NCBI GenBank assembly: GCA_016699405.1
Contig: CP064972.1
Location: 4,991,501 to 5,055,500, forward strand
DNA from: Holophagales bacterium
GTDB lineage: Bacteria > Acidobacteriota > Thermoanaerobaculia > Multivoradales > JAGPDF01
Direction of reading: 5' to 3'
DNA: 64,000 bases
Position 1 is the stretch's first letter; the number at the start of each line of letters is the position of its first letter. The position numbers and the translations under genes were made by a program. Below the pieces are notes generated by a model that was not told where the DNA came from, did not search any database, and saw only the letters and a program-made list of their open reading frames with translations. Shown one piece after another: positions 1 to 8,328 of this stretch.

Positions 1-163
1 CCTGGCCGTGACGGGCGACGCCGGCGGCGACGTCCTCTCCGACCACGTCGCAGAGACACGCGTAACGCTCCGCGAACCCCTCCTGCCGGCGGGCCTCGTC
101 GAGCATGGCGGGGGCCTGGGGCCCTTGGCCGGGGAAGAGAAAGGCGATGCCGGCCGGGCTCAC
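1..163 (-). CDS. Acyl-carrier-protein acyltransferase (FabD/MAT-like), N-terminal fragment
   Basis: Reading leftward from a GTG start at 163, the frame is open to the window edge, so only about 54 residues are visible. They contain AFLFPGQGPQ, the oxyanion-hole GQG motif that opens malonyl-CoA:ACP transacylases and polyketide acyltransferase domains. Members move an acyl group from CoA to an acyl carrier protein. The GTG start overlaps the TGA of the upstream amidotransferase gene (GTGA), so the two are translationally coupled, and an acyl carrier protein gene lies one gene further upstream. It could be a stand-alone transacylase or the first domain of a larger synthase; the active-site GHSxG lies beyond the edge. 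Confidence 0.75.
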   Translation of the reverse strand, partial: MSPAGIAFLFPGQGPQAPAMLDEARRQEGFAERYACLCDVVGEDVAAGVARHGQ

Positions 164-1176
164 GGGAGGATCTTGAGCCCCGAGAGGTCGAGCCCGATCT
201 GGCGTGCCACCGGCTCGAGGTCGACTTCGGCGGGGCGATGCGCCAGCCGCTCGAGCGCCTCGGAGCGGTCCATGAGCCCGCATCGAACCTGCTCGGCCAT
301 CTCCGCCACATAAGGATGGAAACCGTGGCGCGCCAGATGGAAGTGAATCCCCAAGTCGTTCAGCCGGCAGTTGCTCGAGTGGCGACCGGTGTCGGTCGGG
401 CGCTCCCAGCCCAGCTCGCGCAGAGCCGCGAGCACGGCGTCCTCGCTCACTTCGAGGACGAGCATCGGGTTGGTGATGTAGACGGTCTGCTCGGACTGCT
501 CGAACGGCCCGAGCCCGAAGAAGCGTGCCGCCTCCTCGGCGCCGAAGCGCGCGGCGTAGCGTGCCTGCGAGGCTTCACGCGCCCGTCGCATGGCGGCGGG
601 CCGGTACTCGAAGAGCGAGGCGTCCTTCGGCACCTGGCCGCCGAGGTAACCGCCGGCGACGATCGGCACCTCCATCTGCAGGGCCAGCTTGAGCACGTAG
701 TTGTTGATCAGGCCGATGCACGAGTTGCAGATGGCGCTCGCGCGCTTCGCCGCTGCGCTGACGTGGACGCCGACCTCGAGACTGTCGACATACATCCGCC
801 GCATGAAGGCGAACGACGGACGGAACAGGAGGTGATCGATACCCAGCGAGTCGCTGACCAGTCGGCAGTTGGCGAGCGCCCGCTCCGAGACGAAGCCGTT
901 GTCGATCGTCACCGCGAGACAGCGGAGCCCGAAGCGCCGCTGCAGCGTCATCAGCGTGTAGGTCGAGTCCTTGCCGCCGCTGTAGGCAACGATGCAGTCG
1001 TAGTCTCGCGGGCCGCGCACCTCGCGGTAGACCCGCTCGAGCTCGCCCCGCAGCTTGGCGCGCCGGCGCGTCGACTCCACGGGACCCGGTTCCGCCTGGC
1101 AGATCGTGCAGAGCCCCGACGCGTCGAAGCCGATCCCCGGGAAGGAGTCCGACAGGACGCATTGGCGGCAGATCAC
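160..1176 (-). CDS. PP-loop ATPase, N-acetyl-sugar amidotransferase family (WbpG/PseA-like)
   Basis: This 338-residue protein has the ATP-binding PP-loop SGGKDS at residues 66-71. Cysteine pairs CRQC (3-6) and CTIC (23-26) could bind zinc, and CNSC (150-153) is a further pair. This layout matches the family that adenylates a sugar substituent and replaces it with nitrogen from a glutaminase partner, as in acetamidino-sugar synthesis. No HisH or HisF partner is visible here. The neighbours are an acyl carrier protein upstream and an acyltransferase downstream, so the substrate could instead be carrier-bound. The start is GTG at 1176 with GAGGT about 8 bases upstream. The family call is firm; the substrate is unknown. 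Confidence 0.75.
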   Translation of the reverse strand: MICRQCVLSDSFPGIGFDASGLCTICQAEPGPVESTRRRAKLRGELERVYREVRGPRDYDCIVAYSGGKDSTYTLMTLQRRFGLRCLAVTIDNGFVSERALANCRLVSDSLGIDHLLFRPSFAFMRRMYVDSLEVGVHVSAAAKRASAICNSCIGLINNYVLKLALQMEVPIVAGGYLGGQVPKDASLFEYRPAAMRRAREASQARYAARFGAEEAARFFGLGPFEQSEQTVYITNPMLVLEVSEDAVLAALRELGWERPTDTGRHSSNCRLNDLGIHFHLARHGFHPYVAEMAEQVRCGLMDRSEALERLAHRPAEVDLEPVARQIGLDLSGLKILP

Positions 1177-1181
1177 GGCGA

Positions 1182-1442
1182 TTACCTCGGGGCCCGCTTT
1201 GCCTCGACCATCCGGGCCATGCCGTCGACGCTCGCCAGATCCGGCGACAGCAACTCCTCGTCACTGAACGTCACGCCGAATTCCGCCTCGAGGAAGGTCA
1301 CGATCCCGACGACACCGAAAGAATCGATCACCCCCGCGGCGAACAGGTTACTCGATGTGGACAGTTCGGCGCCGCCGAGATCCACCAGGAAGGTGCTCTC
1401 GACGTACTTCTTCAGGGCCTCCGAGACTCCAGACGTAGTCAT
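1182..1442 (-). CDS. Acyl carrier protein
   Basis: This 86-residue acidic protein has the phosphopantetheine attachment motif as DSFG, about residue 41, within AAGVIDSFGVVGIV. It has the usual helix II region and typical carrier-protein length. The ATG start at 1442 has AAGGAG 7 bases upstream, and the stop lies 5 bases before the next gene. A carrier protein beside a PP-loop ATPase and an acyltransferase, at the end of a polysaccharide locus, suggests that a carrier-bound acyl or aminoacyl group is made and attached to the glycan. A dedicated carrier is more likely than the housekeeping AcpP, which normally sits with fatty-acid genes. Confidence 0.85.
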   Translation of the reverse strand: MTTSGVSEALKKYVESTFLVDLGGAELSTSSNLFAAGVIDSFGVVGIVTFLEAEFGVTFSDEELLSPDLASVDGMARMVEAKRAPR

Positions 1443-1509
1443 CTCGCTCCTTGCAGGCTCATGGGTGCCCGATCATACAGCGCCTTTGTTCGGTACTTCT
1501 CGCACGACC

Positions 1510-2208
1510 TCACCTGATCTCCTTGCGCAGTACTCCAAGGAAGTGGGTATCGAGCACTCGAAGTGATGCGAGCAGAGTCGCAGCAGCCCAGGACCTGGGC
1601 ACCAGCCAACGCGCGAGCGGCGGGGCTAGCGTCGTGCGGACAAGCCGGCCCCGACATCCGCCGAAAAGGCCCTCCACCTCCGAGCGGCGGACCCCACGAA
1701 CGTGGGGATTCGCCGGATTGTTGACGAAGAAGTCGTACCAGACGATGACACCTCCCGGGCGCAGGACCCGGAGCATCTCGCTGGCAACGTCCCGCTTCAT
1801 TTGGTCCGAGAGAATCGAAGAGAACACTGTGCTCTGGGCTACCAAGTCGAACGACTCATCAGCCCACGGCAGGTGCGAAGCTTCCCCCGTGCGCAGATCG
1901 GACCTCGGATACCGGGCGCGTGCGACCGAGATCCTTGCCTCGTCGAGATCGATCCCTGCGAGGTTCTCTGGCGCCGCCCCGAACTCGGCGAAGATTCCAA
2001 GCCAGTCTCCATCACCGCAGCCCACCTCCAGAATCCGCTGGTCGCCGAGCGGGAGGACCCTCTCGCGCCGGAGTCCCGTCAAAAGGGCGCGCTCCTGACT
2101 GTGTCGCGCGAAGAGGTTCTCCGGGCGCCATCGTGCATAGAAGTCGACAGGGATCTCACGGCGGCGTCGCTCGTACTCCCCACGAATCCGGGCCACCTCA
2201 TCGGCCAT
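1510..2208 (-). CDS. Class I SAM-dependent methyltransferase
   Basis: From the ATG at 2208 this is a 232-residue protein. ILEVGCGDGD (about residues 59-68) is the glycine-rich SAM-binding motif I. It is followed by an acidic residue ending strand 2 (GIDLDEAR), motif II around SFDLVAQS, and LRPGGVIVWYDFF. This is the Methyltransf_11/25 type. It probably methylates a sugar hydroxyl, carboxyl or amine of the polymer. The frame extends to a TTG at 2223, but the ATG has GAGGG just upstream and is preferred. It overlaps the end of the preceding asparagine-synthase gene, which stops at 2198. Confidence 0.8.
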   Translation of the reverse strand: MADEVARIRGEYERRRREIPVDFYARWRPENLFARHSQERALLTGLRRERVLPLGDQRILEVGCGDGDWLGIFAEFGAAPENLAGIDLDEARISVARARYPRSDLRTGEASHLPWADESFDLVAQSTVFSSILSDQMKRDVASEMLRVLRPGGVIVWYDFFVNNPANPHVRGVRRSEVEGLFGGCRGRLVRTTLAPPLARWLVPRSWAAATLLASLRVLDTHFLGVLRKEIR

Positions 2209-4081
2209 GGCGCCCTCGCTCAAGAAACTGCCGACTCCAACGATCCACCATCAAGACGCGGAAGAGCTCCTCCCCTCGAGCCGCCGTGGCGCTGCCGCGT
2301 TTGAGCTCGTCGAGCGCTCTTCGAACGGAATCCCTCTCGACCCAGGCCCACGCAGGGGAGTCACCCGCAACCAGCGACTCGAATCGCGGGAGGAGAGGTC
2401 CGCGCAGCCAACGCGCCTGGGGGGTTTCGAACCCGAGCTTCGAGCGGCGAAGGCGGATGGCCTCCGGCAGCTTGCTGACCATTCCCCGTCGCAGGGGCAT
2501 CTTCGTCCACCCACCGGAGAACAGGGCCGATGGGTCGACGGCGAGTGCCGTTTCGAGGAACACGTGATCGAGGAATGGGTAGCGCCCTTCGACCGAGAAG
2601 GCCATCGTGTTGCGGTCGTCCCAGCGGAGAAGACGCGGCAAGAAGAGCTCACGGATCTCGTGAAGCCGGCGCTCCCTCGGCGACATCCCGAGAACTCTCT
2701 CCGCCGACGTCGAGCCCGGCCCTGCTGGCCCACCACGAACCTCGAGAAACGGCCGGGATTTCCGTCGCCATCGCCCCAGCAGCGCAGGCGCCTGAAGCCA
2801 GAGCTGCGGATTCCCTCCCGGGAGGAGCGCTCCACCCAAGTGCCGTGCCAGGGTGACGAGGTCGCCATGCCGCCCAAGCCCGAGCAGATAGGCGAAGTAC
2901 GACTGCCAGTATCCGCCGAGCGACTCGTCGCCACCTTGTCCGTTCAGGCTGACCGGCACTCCCGCCTCGCGGGTCCGACGAGCCAGGCAGTAGCCGGCAT
3001 ACATCGACAGCGACCCGACCGGCTCGTCGTGATGCCAGACGAAGTCCTCGAGATCCGCCAGGAAGCCAGAGGCCGTCGGCGTTTCGATCGTCGGCGAGGC
3101 ATCGATGACGTGATTCACCTCGTCGATGAAGGGCCTCTCGTCGATCGGCTCGCCGGGAAAACTGATCGAGAAGGTGTGGAAGGGCTCGACGGCACCCGCC
3201 TCGGCTCGGGCCTCGTTCGCCAGCACCGCCACAGCGCTGCTGTCGAGCCCACCGCTCAGGGCGCACCCGACCGGAACGTCGCTCCGCAAATGGAGCCGCA
3301 CCGACTCCGCGAGCGCTGCAGCCACCCGCGTCCCGGCCTCGGCAGGGTCCCGGACCTCGACCGCGATCCGCTCAGGGAACCAATAGGGGTGCGGATGAAC
3401 AGCGAGACTCGTCGCGTCGACACGAGCCCAGGTCCCTGGACGTAGCGGAGTCACGCCGTCGAAGAACGTGTGGGTCGAATCCTCCCACCCGGTGGCGAGG
3501 TAGGTCGTGATCGCCTCGCTGCGGGCTCCCGGCCGAAAGCTCGGCAGCGCGAGAAGTTGTTTGATCTCACTGACCACCGCCAGCATGCCGTCGAAGTGAG
3601 CGTAGTAGAGCGGCTTGATCCCGAGTCGATCGCGCGAGATCACCAGCTCGCCGCTCCTCCCGTCGAAGATGGCGAACCCCCACATCCCTCGCAATCGCGC
3701 GAACGCCTCGACTCCCCACTCCTCGTACGCCGCGAGCAGCACCTCCGAGTCGGTCCGGGTCCGGAACCCGTGACCACGAGAGGCGAGCTCACGCTTCAGC
3801 TCAAGGTAGTTGTAGATCTCGCCGTTGAAGACCAGCCAGGAGTCCCGATAGCGCATCGGTTGGCGGCCTGAGTCGGAGAGATCAAGGATGGAGAGTCGGC
3901 GGTGGCCGAGCCAGACGCTCGGATTCGGGTCACTCTCGGACCAGCTGTTCCCGATCCGGCCCAGAAAGACACCGCCACCCCCATCGGGCCCACGATGCTG
4001 AACGCTATCCGCCAGGCGCCCGAACACCTCGCCTGGCAGAGAACTCAATCGTTCGGAGCTCAGAATCACGATGCCGCACAT
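2198..4081 (-). CDS. Asparagine synthase (glutamine-hydrolysing)-like amidotransferase 1
   Basis: This 627-residue protein begins MCGI, so Cys2 can act as the N-terminal glutaminase nucleophile. HRGPDG (29-34) and FNGEIYN (85-91) belong to the glutaminase domain. The synthetase PP-loop is SGGLDSS at 276-282. Both half-reactions therefore look intact: ammonia released from glutamine is channelled to an adenylated carboxylate. In surface-polysaccharide loci such enzymes convert uronic acids to uronamides, as with WbpS of O-antigen loci. A nucleotide-sugar dehydrogenase in the locus could supply the uronic acid. It is one of three divergent paralogues here. The start codon lacks a clear Shine-Dalgarno sequence, though MCGI fixes it. 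Confidence 0.85.
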   Translation of the reverse strand: MCGIVILSSERLSSLPGEVFGRLADSVQHRGPDGGGGVFLGRIGNSWSESDPNPSVWLGHRRLSILDLSDSGRQPMRYRDSWLVFNGEIYNYLELKRELASRGHGFRTRTDSEVLLAAYEEWGVEAFARLRGMWGFAIFDGRSGELVISRDRLGIKPLYYAHFDGMLAVVSEIKQLLALPSFRPGARSEAITTYLATGWEDSTHTFFDGVTPLRPGTWARVDATSLAVHPHPYWFPERIAVEVRDPAEAGTRVAAALAESVRLHLRSDVPVGCALSGGLDSSAVAVLANEARAEAGAVEPFHTFSISFPGEPIDERPFIDEVNHVIDASPTIETPTASGFLADLEDFVWHHDEPVGSLSMYAGYCLARRTREAGVPVSLNGQGGDESLGGYWQSYFAYLLGLGRHGDLVTLARHLGGALLPGGNPQLWLQAPALLGRWRRKSRPFLEVRGGPAGPGSTSAERVLGMSPRERRLHEIRELFLPRLLRWDDRNTMAFSVEGRYPFLDHVFLETALAVDPSALFSGGWTKMPLRRGMVSKLPEAIRLRRSKLGFETPQARWLRGPLLPRFESLVAGDSPAWAWVERDSVRRALDELKRGSATAARGEELFRVLMVDRWSRQFLERGRHGR

Positions 4082-4148
4082 GCTGGCCTACCCGGGCCTG
4101 GCTGGCTTCTCAGAACTTCCGAACATTGGAAGCCGCTCTCCTCCGTCG

Positions 4149-6032
4149 CTATCTCGTCCGGAAGGGCCACGAAAACAGAAAGTTCCAGATCGCCTTTCGA
4201 TGGTCTCGGCGCCCTGATAGATGGTCGCGCCACATCGCGGCGATTTCATCCGACTGATACCACTCATCGTGCCGAGATCCCTGGAGGCTGTCTTCCAAAC
4301 GCTCACGGAGCACGGTCCGAAGCCAGTCAGTCTGCGGAACTCCGAGACCCTTCTTTGGCTTGGCAAGTACCTCCGCCGGGAGCATCCGCTTGGCCAACTG
4401 TCGCATCAAGACCTTGCCCCGGCCCTGTCTGAAGATCAGTTCGGCGGGAAGGCTCGAGAGGAAGCCGGCGAGGTCAGGATCAAGAAAGGGAGCCCGCACT
4501 TCAAGCGAGTGCAGCATGCTTGCTCGATCGACCTTCGTCAGGATCGATGATTCCAGGTACGTCTGGACCCATGTGGCGACCTGCCCCGCCAGCTCGCCAT
4601 GGTGCAGGGATCCGTTGAATGCATCGCGGCTCGGCTGCAGGACCTCCTCGAGCGAGACCTGAGCAGCCAACTCGGGACGCATCACGGAAAGGGCGCTCCC
4701 GAGGGAGAAGCTGGCCATCCAACCCGGGATGCGTTCACTAGGCCCATGCAGGAAACCCTGGCCGAAATGACGCACCTTGAATCGAACCGACATGTTGCCG
4801 GGGTTCGCCGGGAGCAATCGCTCGAGGAGGCGCGCCGCCGCGGCCGCAGGCCGTCGTGCGTGAAGGTGGTCGATCAGGCGGGACAATCGCCAAGCACGAA
4901 ATGGGTCATAGCCGCCCTGTAGCTCGTCACCCCCATCGCCCCCAAGCGCGACGGTTACGTGCTCGCGTGCGAATCGACACACCAGGCTCGTCGGGATGAT
5001 GCTCGGGTCACCGAACGGCTCCGATAGTCCACGCCAGACCGTTTCTAGCTCCCGCTCAAGTTCGCGTCCGGTAGCAATCACCTCGTGGTGCTCGGCGCCG
5101 AACCACCTGGCGACGAGGCGCGCCGACTCGCGTTCATCGAAGGTTGAGTCGTCGAATCCGACGGTGAACGTGCGCAGCTGCCCCCGGGGCTCCACGCGCC
5201 TCCAAACCGCAGCGAGCAGCGAGCTGTCCAGCCCACCCGAGAGAAAGAGCCCGACGGGGACGTCGCTGCGTAGTCGAAGGCGTACCGACTGCTCCAGGCC
5301 CGCGAGTAAGGCATCCTCTGCCTCTCCAACGTGCCACCGCCTCGGCGCCGGCTCAAAGCGAAAATAGCGTCCCCGCTTCGGCGCCGAGCCGTCAGGGTCA
5401 AGCTCCAGCCACTCACCTGGAGGGAGCTTCTCGATACCGGAATAGACCGTCGCGCTTCCCGGCATCCCATCGTAGACCAGGTAGCGTGCGACCCCGAGTG
5501 CACAAGGTGGTGGCGGCCCCCCAGGAAGCTCCGCCAGAGGTCGCAACTCCGATGAGAATGCGAGCACCCGCGAGCCATCGTCCAGGCGGATGCGGCCCCA
5601 GAAGAGCGGCTTCTTGCCCCATCGATCCCTGACGAGGAGCACCCGTTGCTCTCTCGGGCGATACCAGGCGAACGCGAACATGCCATTCAGCCGCGCCAGG
5701 CAGTCCACACCCCACGCTTCCAGGGCCGCGAGCAGCACCGCCGTGTCGTAGCGCCGAGCCACCGGATGACCCTCTCGCTCGAGCTCGTCGGCGATCTCCA
5801 GGTAGTTGAAGATCTCTCCGTTGAAGACGACTTGCGAGCCAGTCGCCGCGTGCTCCATCGGCTGGGCGCCCCCTGCGTCGACGCCGATGATGGCCAGCCG
5901 GCGATGGCCCAGAGCCAGCGATCTGTCGCTCCAGACTCCGGCCCCATCCGGCCCACGGTGAGCGAGCCGCGGCAGAAGTAGCCCCACCAACTCGCGCCCT
6001 CGCGGGCCGCTCACGCCAAGGATGCCGCACAT
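4149..6032 (-). CDS. Asparagine synthase-like amidotransferase 2
   Basis: This protein has 627 residues. MCGILG supplies the N-terminal cysteine, AHRGPDG and FNGEIFN mark the glutaminase domain, and SGGLDSS (265-271) is the synthetase ATP-binding loop. Like its neighbour it should amidate a carboxylate, most likely a uronic acid. Its sequence differs strongly from paralogue 1 (for example RWGKKPL against RLGIKPL), so it is not a recent tandem copy and may use another sugar. The ATG at 6032 shares one base with the TGA of the upstream glycosyltransferase gene. A 67-base gap separates it from the downstream paralogue, with no obvious terminator. Confidence 0.85.
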   Translation of the reverse strand: MCGILGVSGPRGRELVGLLLPRLAHRGPDGAGVWSDRSLALGHRRLAIIGVDAGGAQPMEHAATGSQVVFNGEIFNYLEIADELEREGHPVARRYDTAVLLAALEAWGVDCLARLNGMFAFAWYRPREQRVLLVRDRWGKKPLFWGRIRLDDGSRVLAFSSELRPLAELPGGPPPPCALGVARYLVYDGMPGSATVYSGIEKLPPGEWLELDPDGSAPKRGRYFRFEPAPRRWHVGEAEDALLAGLEQSVRLRLRSDVPVGLFLSGGLDSSLLAAVWRRVEPRGQLRTFTVGFDDSTFDERESARLVARWFGAEHHEVIATGRELERELETVWRGLSEPFGDPSIIPTSLVCRFAREHVTVALGGDGGDELQGGYDPFRAWRLSRLIDHLHARRPAAAAARLLERLLPANPGNMSVRFKVRHFGQGFLHGPSERIPGWMASFSLGSALSVMRPELAAQVSLEEVLQPSRDAFNGSLHHGELAGQVATWVQTYLESSILTKVDRASMLHSLEVRAPFLDPDLAGFLSSLPAELIFRQGRGKVLMRQLAKRMLPAEVLAKPKKGLGVPQTDWLRTVLRERLEDSLQGSRHDEWYQSDEIAAMWRDHLSGRRDHRKAIWNFLFSWPFRTR

Positions 6033-7036
6033 CAGTCAACCCGACCAGATTGCGAGTCTTCGGCGACCGAGTACACAGACAGGCCCTGTGACTCGTGCAG
6101 GACTCGGACCAGGACCTCCGCGACAATCCCGAAGAAGATCGAAGTGACTCCGCCGACCAGAAGGCTCGCGGCCAGAGCTGGAAGCGGCGTCTGGACAAAG
6201 CTCGCACGGTACGGGATCCCGAATACCGAAAGCCAGCCGAACTTGAACACCAACATGATCACGCAGACAACTGCCGCGAGCCCAAAGAACCACAGCCCAG
6301 CGCGGCCGAAGAAGTGCATCGGCCGAGTGAAGTACCGGCTCATGAAGCGCACCATCACCAGGTCGAGAAGGACCTTGGCAATCCGGTCGGTCCCGTACTT
6401 GCTCTGCCCGAAGCGGCGGGCTCGATGCCCGACTTCGAGCTCACCGACACGGGCTCCGAGGCGATGAAGATAGACCGGAATGAAGCGGTGCATTTCGCCA
6501 TAGAGGCGCAGTTCCCTGAGCAGCTCACGGCGATATGCCTTGAGCGTGCATCCATAGTCGTGCAGATAGAGACCCGAGATCCTACCGATCAGCCAGTTCG
6601 CGACGACGCTTGGAAGACGTCGAGATACCGCCGCATCCCGGCGAGATCGCCTCCAACCGCTGACGACGTCGAAGCCTTCGGCCAGCTTCTCGAGTAGCCG
6701 CGGGATATCTGCCGGATCGTTCTGACCATCGGCGTCCAGGGCCAGCACCACTCCTCCGGAGGCGGCTGTGAATCCTGCTGCGAGCGCTGCCGTCTGGCCG
6801 TAGTTGCGCCGAAGCCGAAGATAGCGAGTTCGAAGGCGCCCATGAGGCGCTGCGGCCAAGGCACGGAGAATCTCCGAGGAGCCGTCTGTCGAACCGTCAT
6901 CGACATAGATCACCTCCGTCACCTGGAGACCTGACTCGGCCAGAGAACTGAGCTCTGCGTGGAGCCCGGCAAGTGACTCTCGCTCGTTGAGCACCGGGAC
7001 GACGATCGAAACACCTACCGCGTCTGATCCGTTCAT
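6032..7036 (-). CDS. GT2 polyprenyl-phosphate glycosyltransferase (DPM1/GtrB type)
   Basis: This 334-residue protein starts with a GT-A fold: SIVVPVLNE (10-18), VDDGSTDGS and the metal-binding LDADGQND. The C-terminal third carries two predicted membrane segments (around GLWFFGLAAVVCVIML and ASLLVGGVTSIFFGIV). This matches DPM1/GtrB enzymes, which move a sugar from a nucleotide donor onto undecaprenyl phosphate for use outside the membrane. The adjacent upstream gene encodes a GT-C protein that could use such a donor. The ATG at 7036 has GGAGG at good spacing and overlaps the upstream stop (ATGA). The frame continues to 7417 but that extension is compositionally unlike protein and lies inside the neighbouring gene. 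Confidence 0.85.
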   Translation of the reverse strand: MNGSDAVGVSIVVPVLNERESLAGLHAELSSLAESGLQVTEVIYVDDGSTDGSSEILRALAAAPHGRLRTRYLRLRRNYGQTAALAAGFTAASGGVVLALDADGQNDPADIPRLLEKLAEGFDVVSGWRRSRRDAAVSRRLPSVVANWLIGRISGLYLHDYGCTLKAYRRELLRELRLYGEMHRFIPVYLHRLGARVGELEVGHRARRFGQSKYGTDRIAKVLLDLVMVRFMSRYFTRPMHFFGRAGLWFFGLAAVVCVIMLVFKFGWLSVFGIPYRASFVQTPLPALAASLLVGGVTSIFFGIVAEVLVRVLHESQGLSVYSVAEDSQSGRVD

Positions 7037-8325
7037 CCCGAACCTCCAGGGCCCGTCGACGACCTCTTGGTTAGCAAGCCCCCGAACGACGTCGCCCACA
7101 GACGCTCGAGTCCGATGGCCGCGAGAGCAAGCTCTGCGCCGCGGGCGGGCAGGGAGTAGCGCGGTTCGACATGGAGCACCAAGTGGCTGGCGGCAACCAG
7201 GACCATGGTCCCGGCGAGCAGGGCCAAGCCAGCCGGGCGCCGCCGCAGGACAAGGGCGCCGCCCACGGCAGATGCCAACAGCACGAACTCCTGAAGAGCG
7301 ATGATGACCTTGATGGGCAGTGAGGAAAGATGCGTCGGGATGAGAATCCAGATTCGGACGGCGCTGATCGCAGCCTTCTTGAGGGCCAACCACGGATGGT
7401 CGGAAATGCGCCGCCAAGCCTCCCGAGCAACGACCGGCTGGCTCTCGGGCGCTGTGAATGGGCGCCCGGTCTCCGCCTCGATCCGTGCAATATGTTCACG
7501 ATAGGCAACAAAGCCAGGGTCTCCATCCGACTCGTACCAGTCCCAATCCCACCACTTGTCAGCGAACTGATACGAACCCTGGAGAACCGAACGATGAAAT
7601 GCCTGGCTGCCGCGCGTGAGCTGGCCCGGCTCAGGTGGGTTCGCCCACGTCATCACGACAACGAGTCCCAATGACACGGCAGCAACCGGGAGGATGCGCC
7701 AGGCGGTCCTCCGCAGGTCGCGCGTCGTGATCCAGGAGGCCAGAACGAGAACGAGGCCTACAAGTCCAAGGTTCGGCCGCAGGCAAGTGGCGATGCCAAG
7801 TGCGGCCCCTGACGCCATTGCGCGAATCGCCACGTGGTCTCGTCCATCCGAAGGGAGGAACCAAGCCAGGGCCAGCGACAAGAAGATCATGGCCGGATAG
7901 ACGCTGCTAAAGGACGCTGCATAGTAGCCGAGAGGGTAGTAGAGCGCCATCAGAATCAGCGCAGCGCGCCGTGCGCCGTCTCCGGCAAGTCCAGCGAGGC
8001 GGGCTACCGACCACACCATCGAGGGAAGCAGGAGGATCTGAACCCAGAGTACCGAGCTGGGAACCCTTGGCAGCACCAGATAGACAGGAGCGACAAGGTA
8101 GGCGTACCCCGTCGGGTGGAAGACCATCTCGGTGCGTCCCCGTTCCAGGATCTCGAGTGCGGCCTCATGAGTGGCCTTCGGCTCGGGCCCACCGAAGTCG
8201 GGAGGGGAGTAGCGACCCGCTCCTCTCACGAGCAAGAGCATGAGGATTCCCGTCACCACCGGTGTCGCACAAGCGAGCAGCCAGAGCGCCTTGTCGACCC
8301 TTGGCTCAGAGCCTAGACGTCGCAC
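7033..8325 (-). CDS. Integral membrane GT-C family glycosyltransferase (ArnT/PMT-like)
   Basis: This 430-residue protein has about ten hydrophobic segments. The first (ALWLLACATPVVTGILMLLL) is followed by a long soluble loop with acidic residues (DFGGPEPKATHEAA), typical of GT-C enzymes using polyprenyl-phosphate sugars as donors. A second large periplasmic loop lies around residues 230-300. The start is GTG at 8325 with GAGGT 6 bases upstream. It overlaps the following GT2 gene by 4 bases, which suggests that the GT2 makes its lipid-linked donor and this protein transfers the sugar in the periplasm. A polymerase is a less likely alternative. Confidence 0.65.
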   Translation of the reverse strand: MRRLGSEPRVDKALWLLACATPVVTGILMLLLVRGAGRYSPPDFGGPEPKATHEAALEILERGRTEMVFHPTGYAYLVAPVYLVLPRVPSSVLWVQILLLPSMVWSVARLAGLAGDGARRAALILMALYYPLGYYAASFSSVYPAMIFLSLALAWFLPSDGRDHVAIRAMASGAALGIATCLRPNLGLVGLVLVLASWITTRDLRRTAWRILPVAAVSLGLVVVMTWANPPEPGQLTRGSQAFHRSVLQGSYQFADKWWDWDWYESDGDPGFVAYREHIARIEAETGRPFTAPESQPVVAREAWRRISDHPWLALKKAAISAVRIWILIPTHLSSLPIKVIIALQEFVLLASAVGGALVLRRRPAGLALLAGTMVLVAASHLVLHVEPRYSLPARGAELALAAIGLERLWATSFGGLLTKRSSTGPGGSG

Positions 8326-8328
8326 CGA

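Noticed and set aside
238..1566. Long open frame on the plus strand opposite the amidotransferase gene
   Set aside because: It is antisense to two convincing genes. Its product is Arg/Ala/Glu-rich without domains, as is usual for shadows in GC-rich DNA.
7037..7417. N-terminal extension of the GT2 glycosyltransferase
   Set aside because: It lies inside the GT-C gene in another frame, and the GT2 fold starts right after the ATG at 7036, which has GGAGG upstream.
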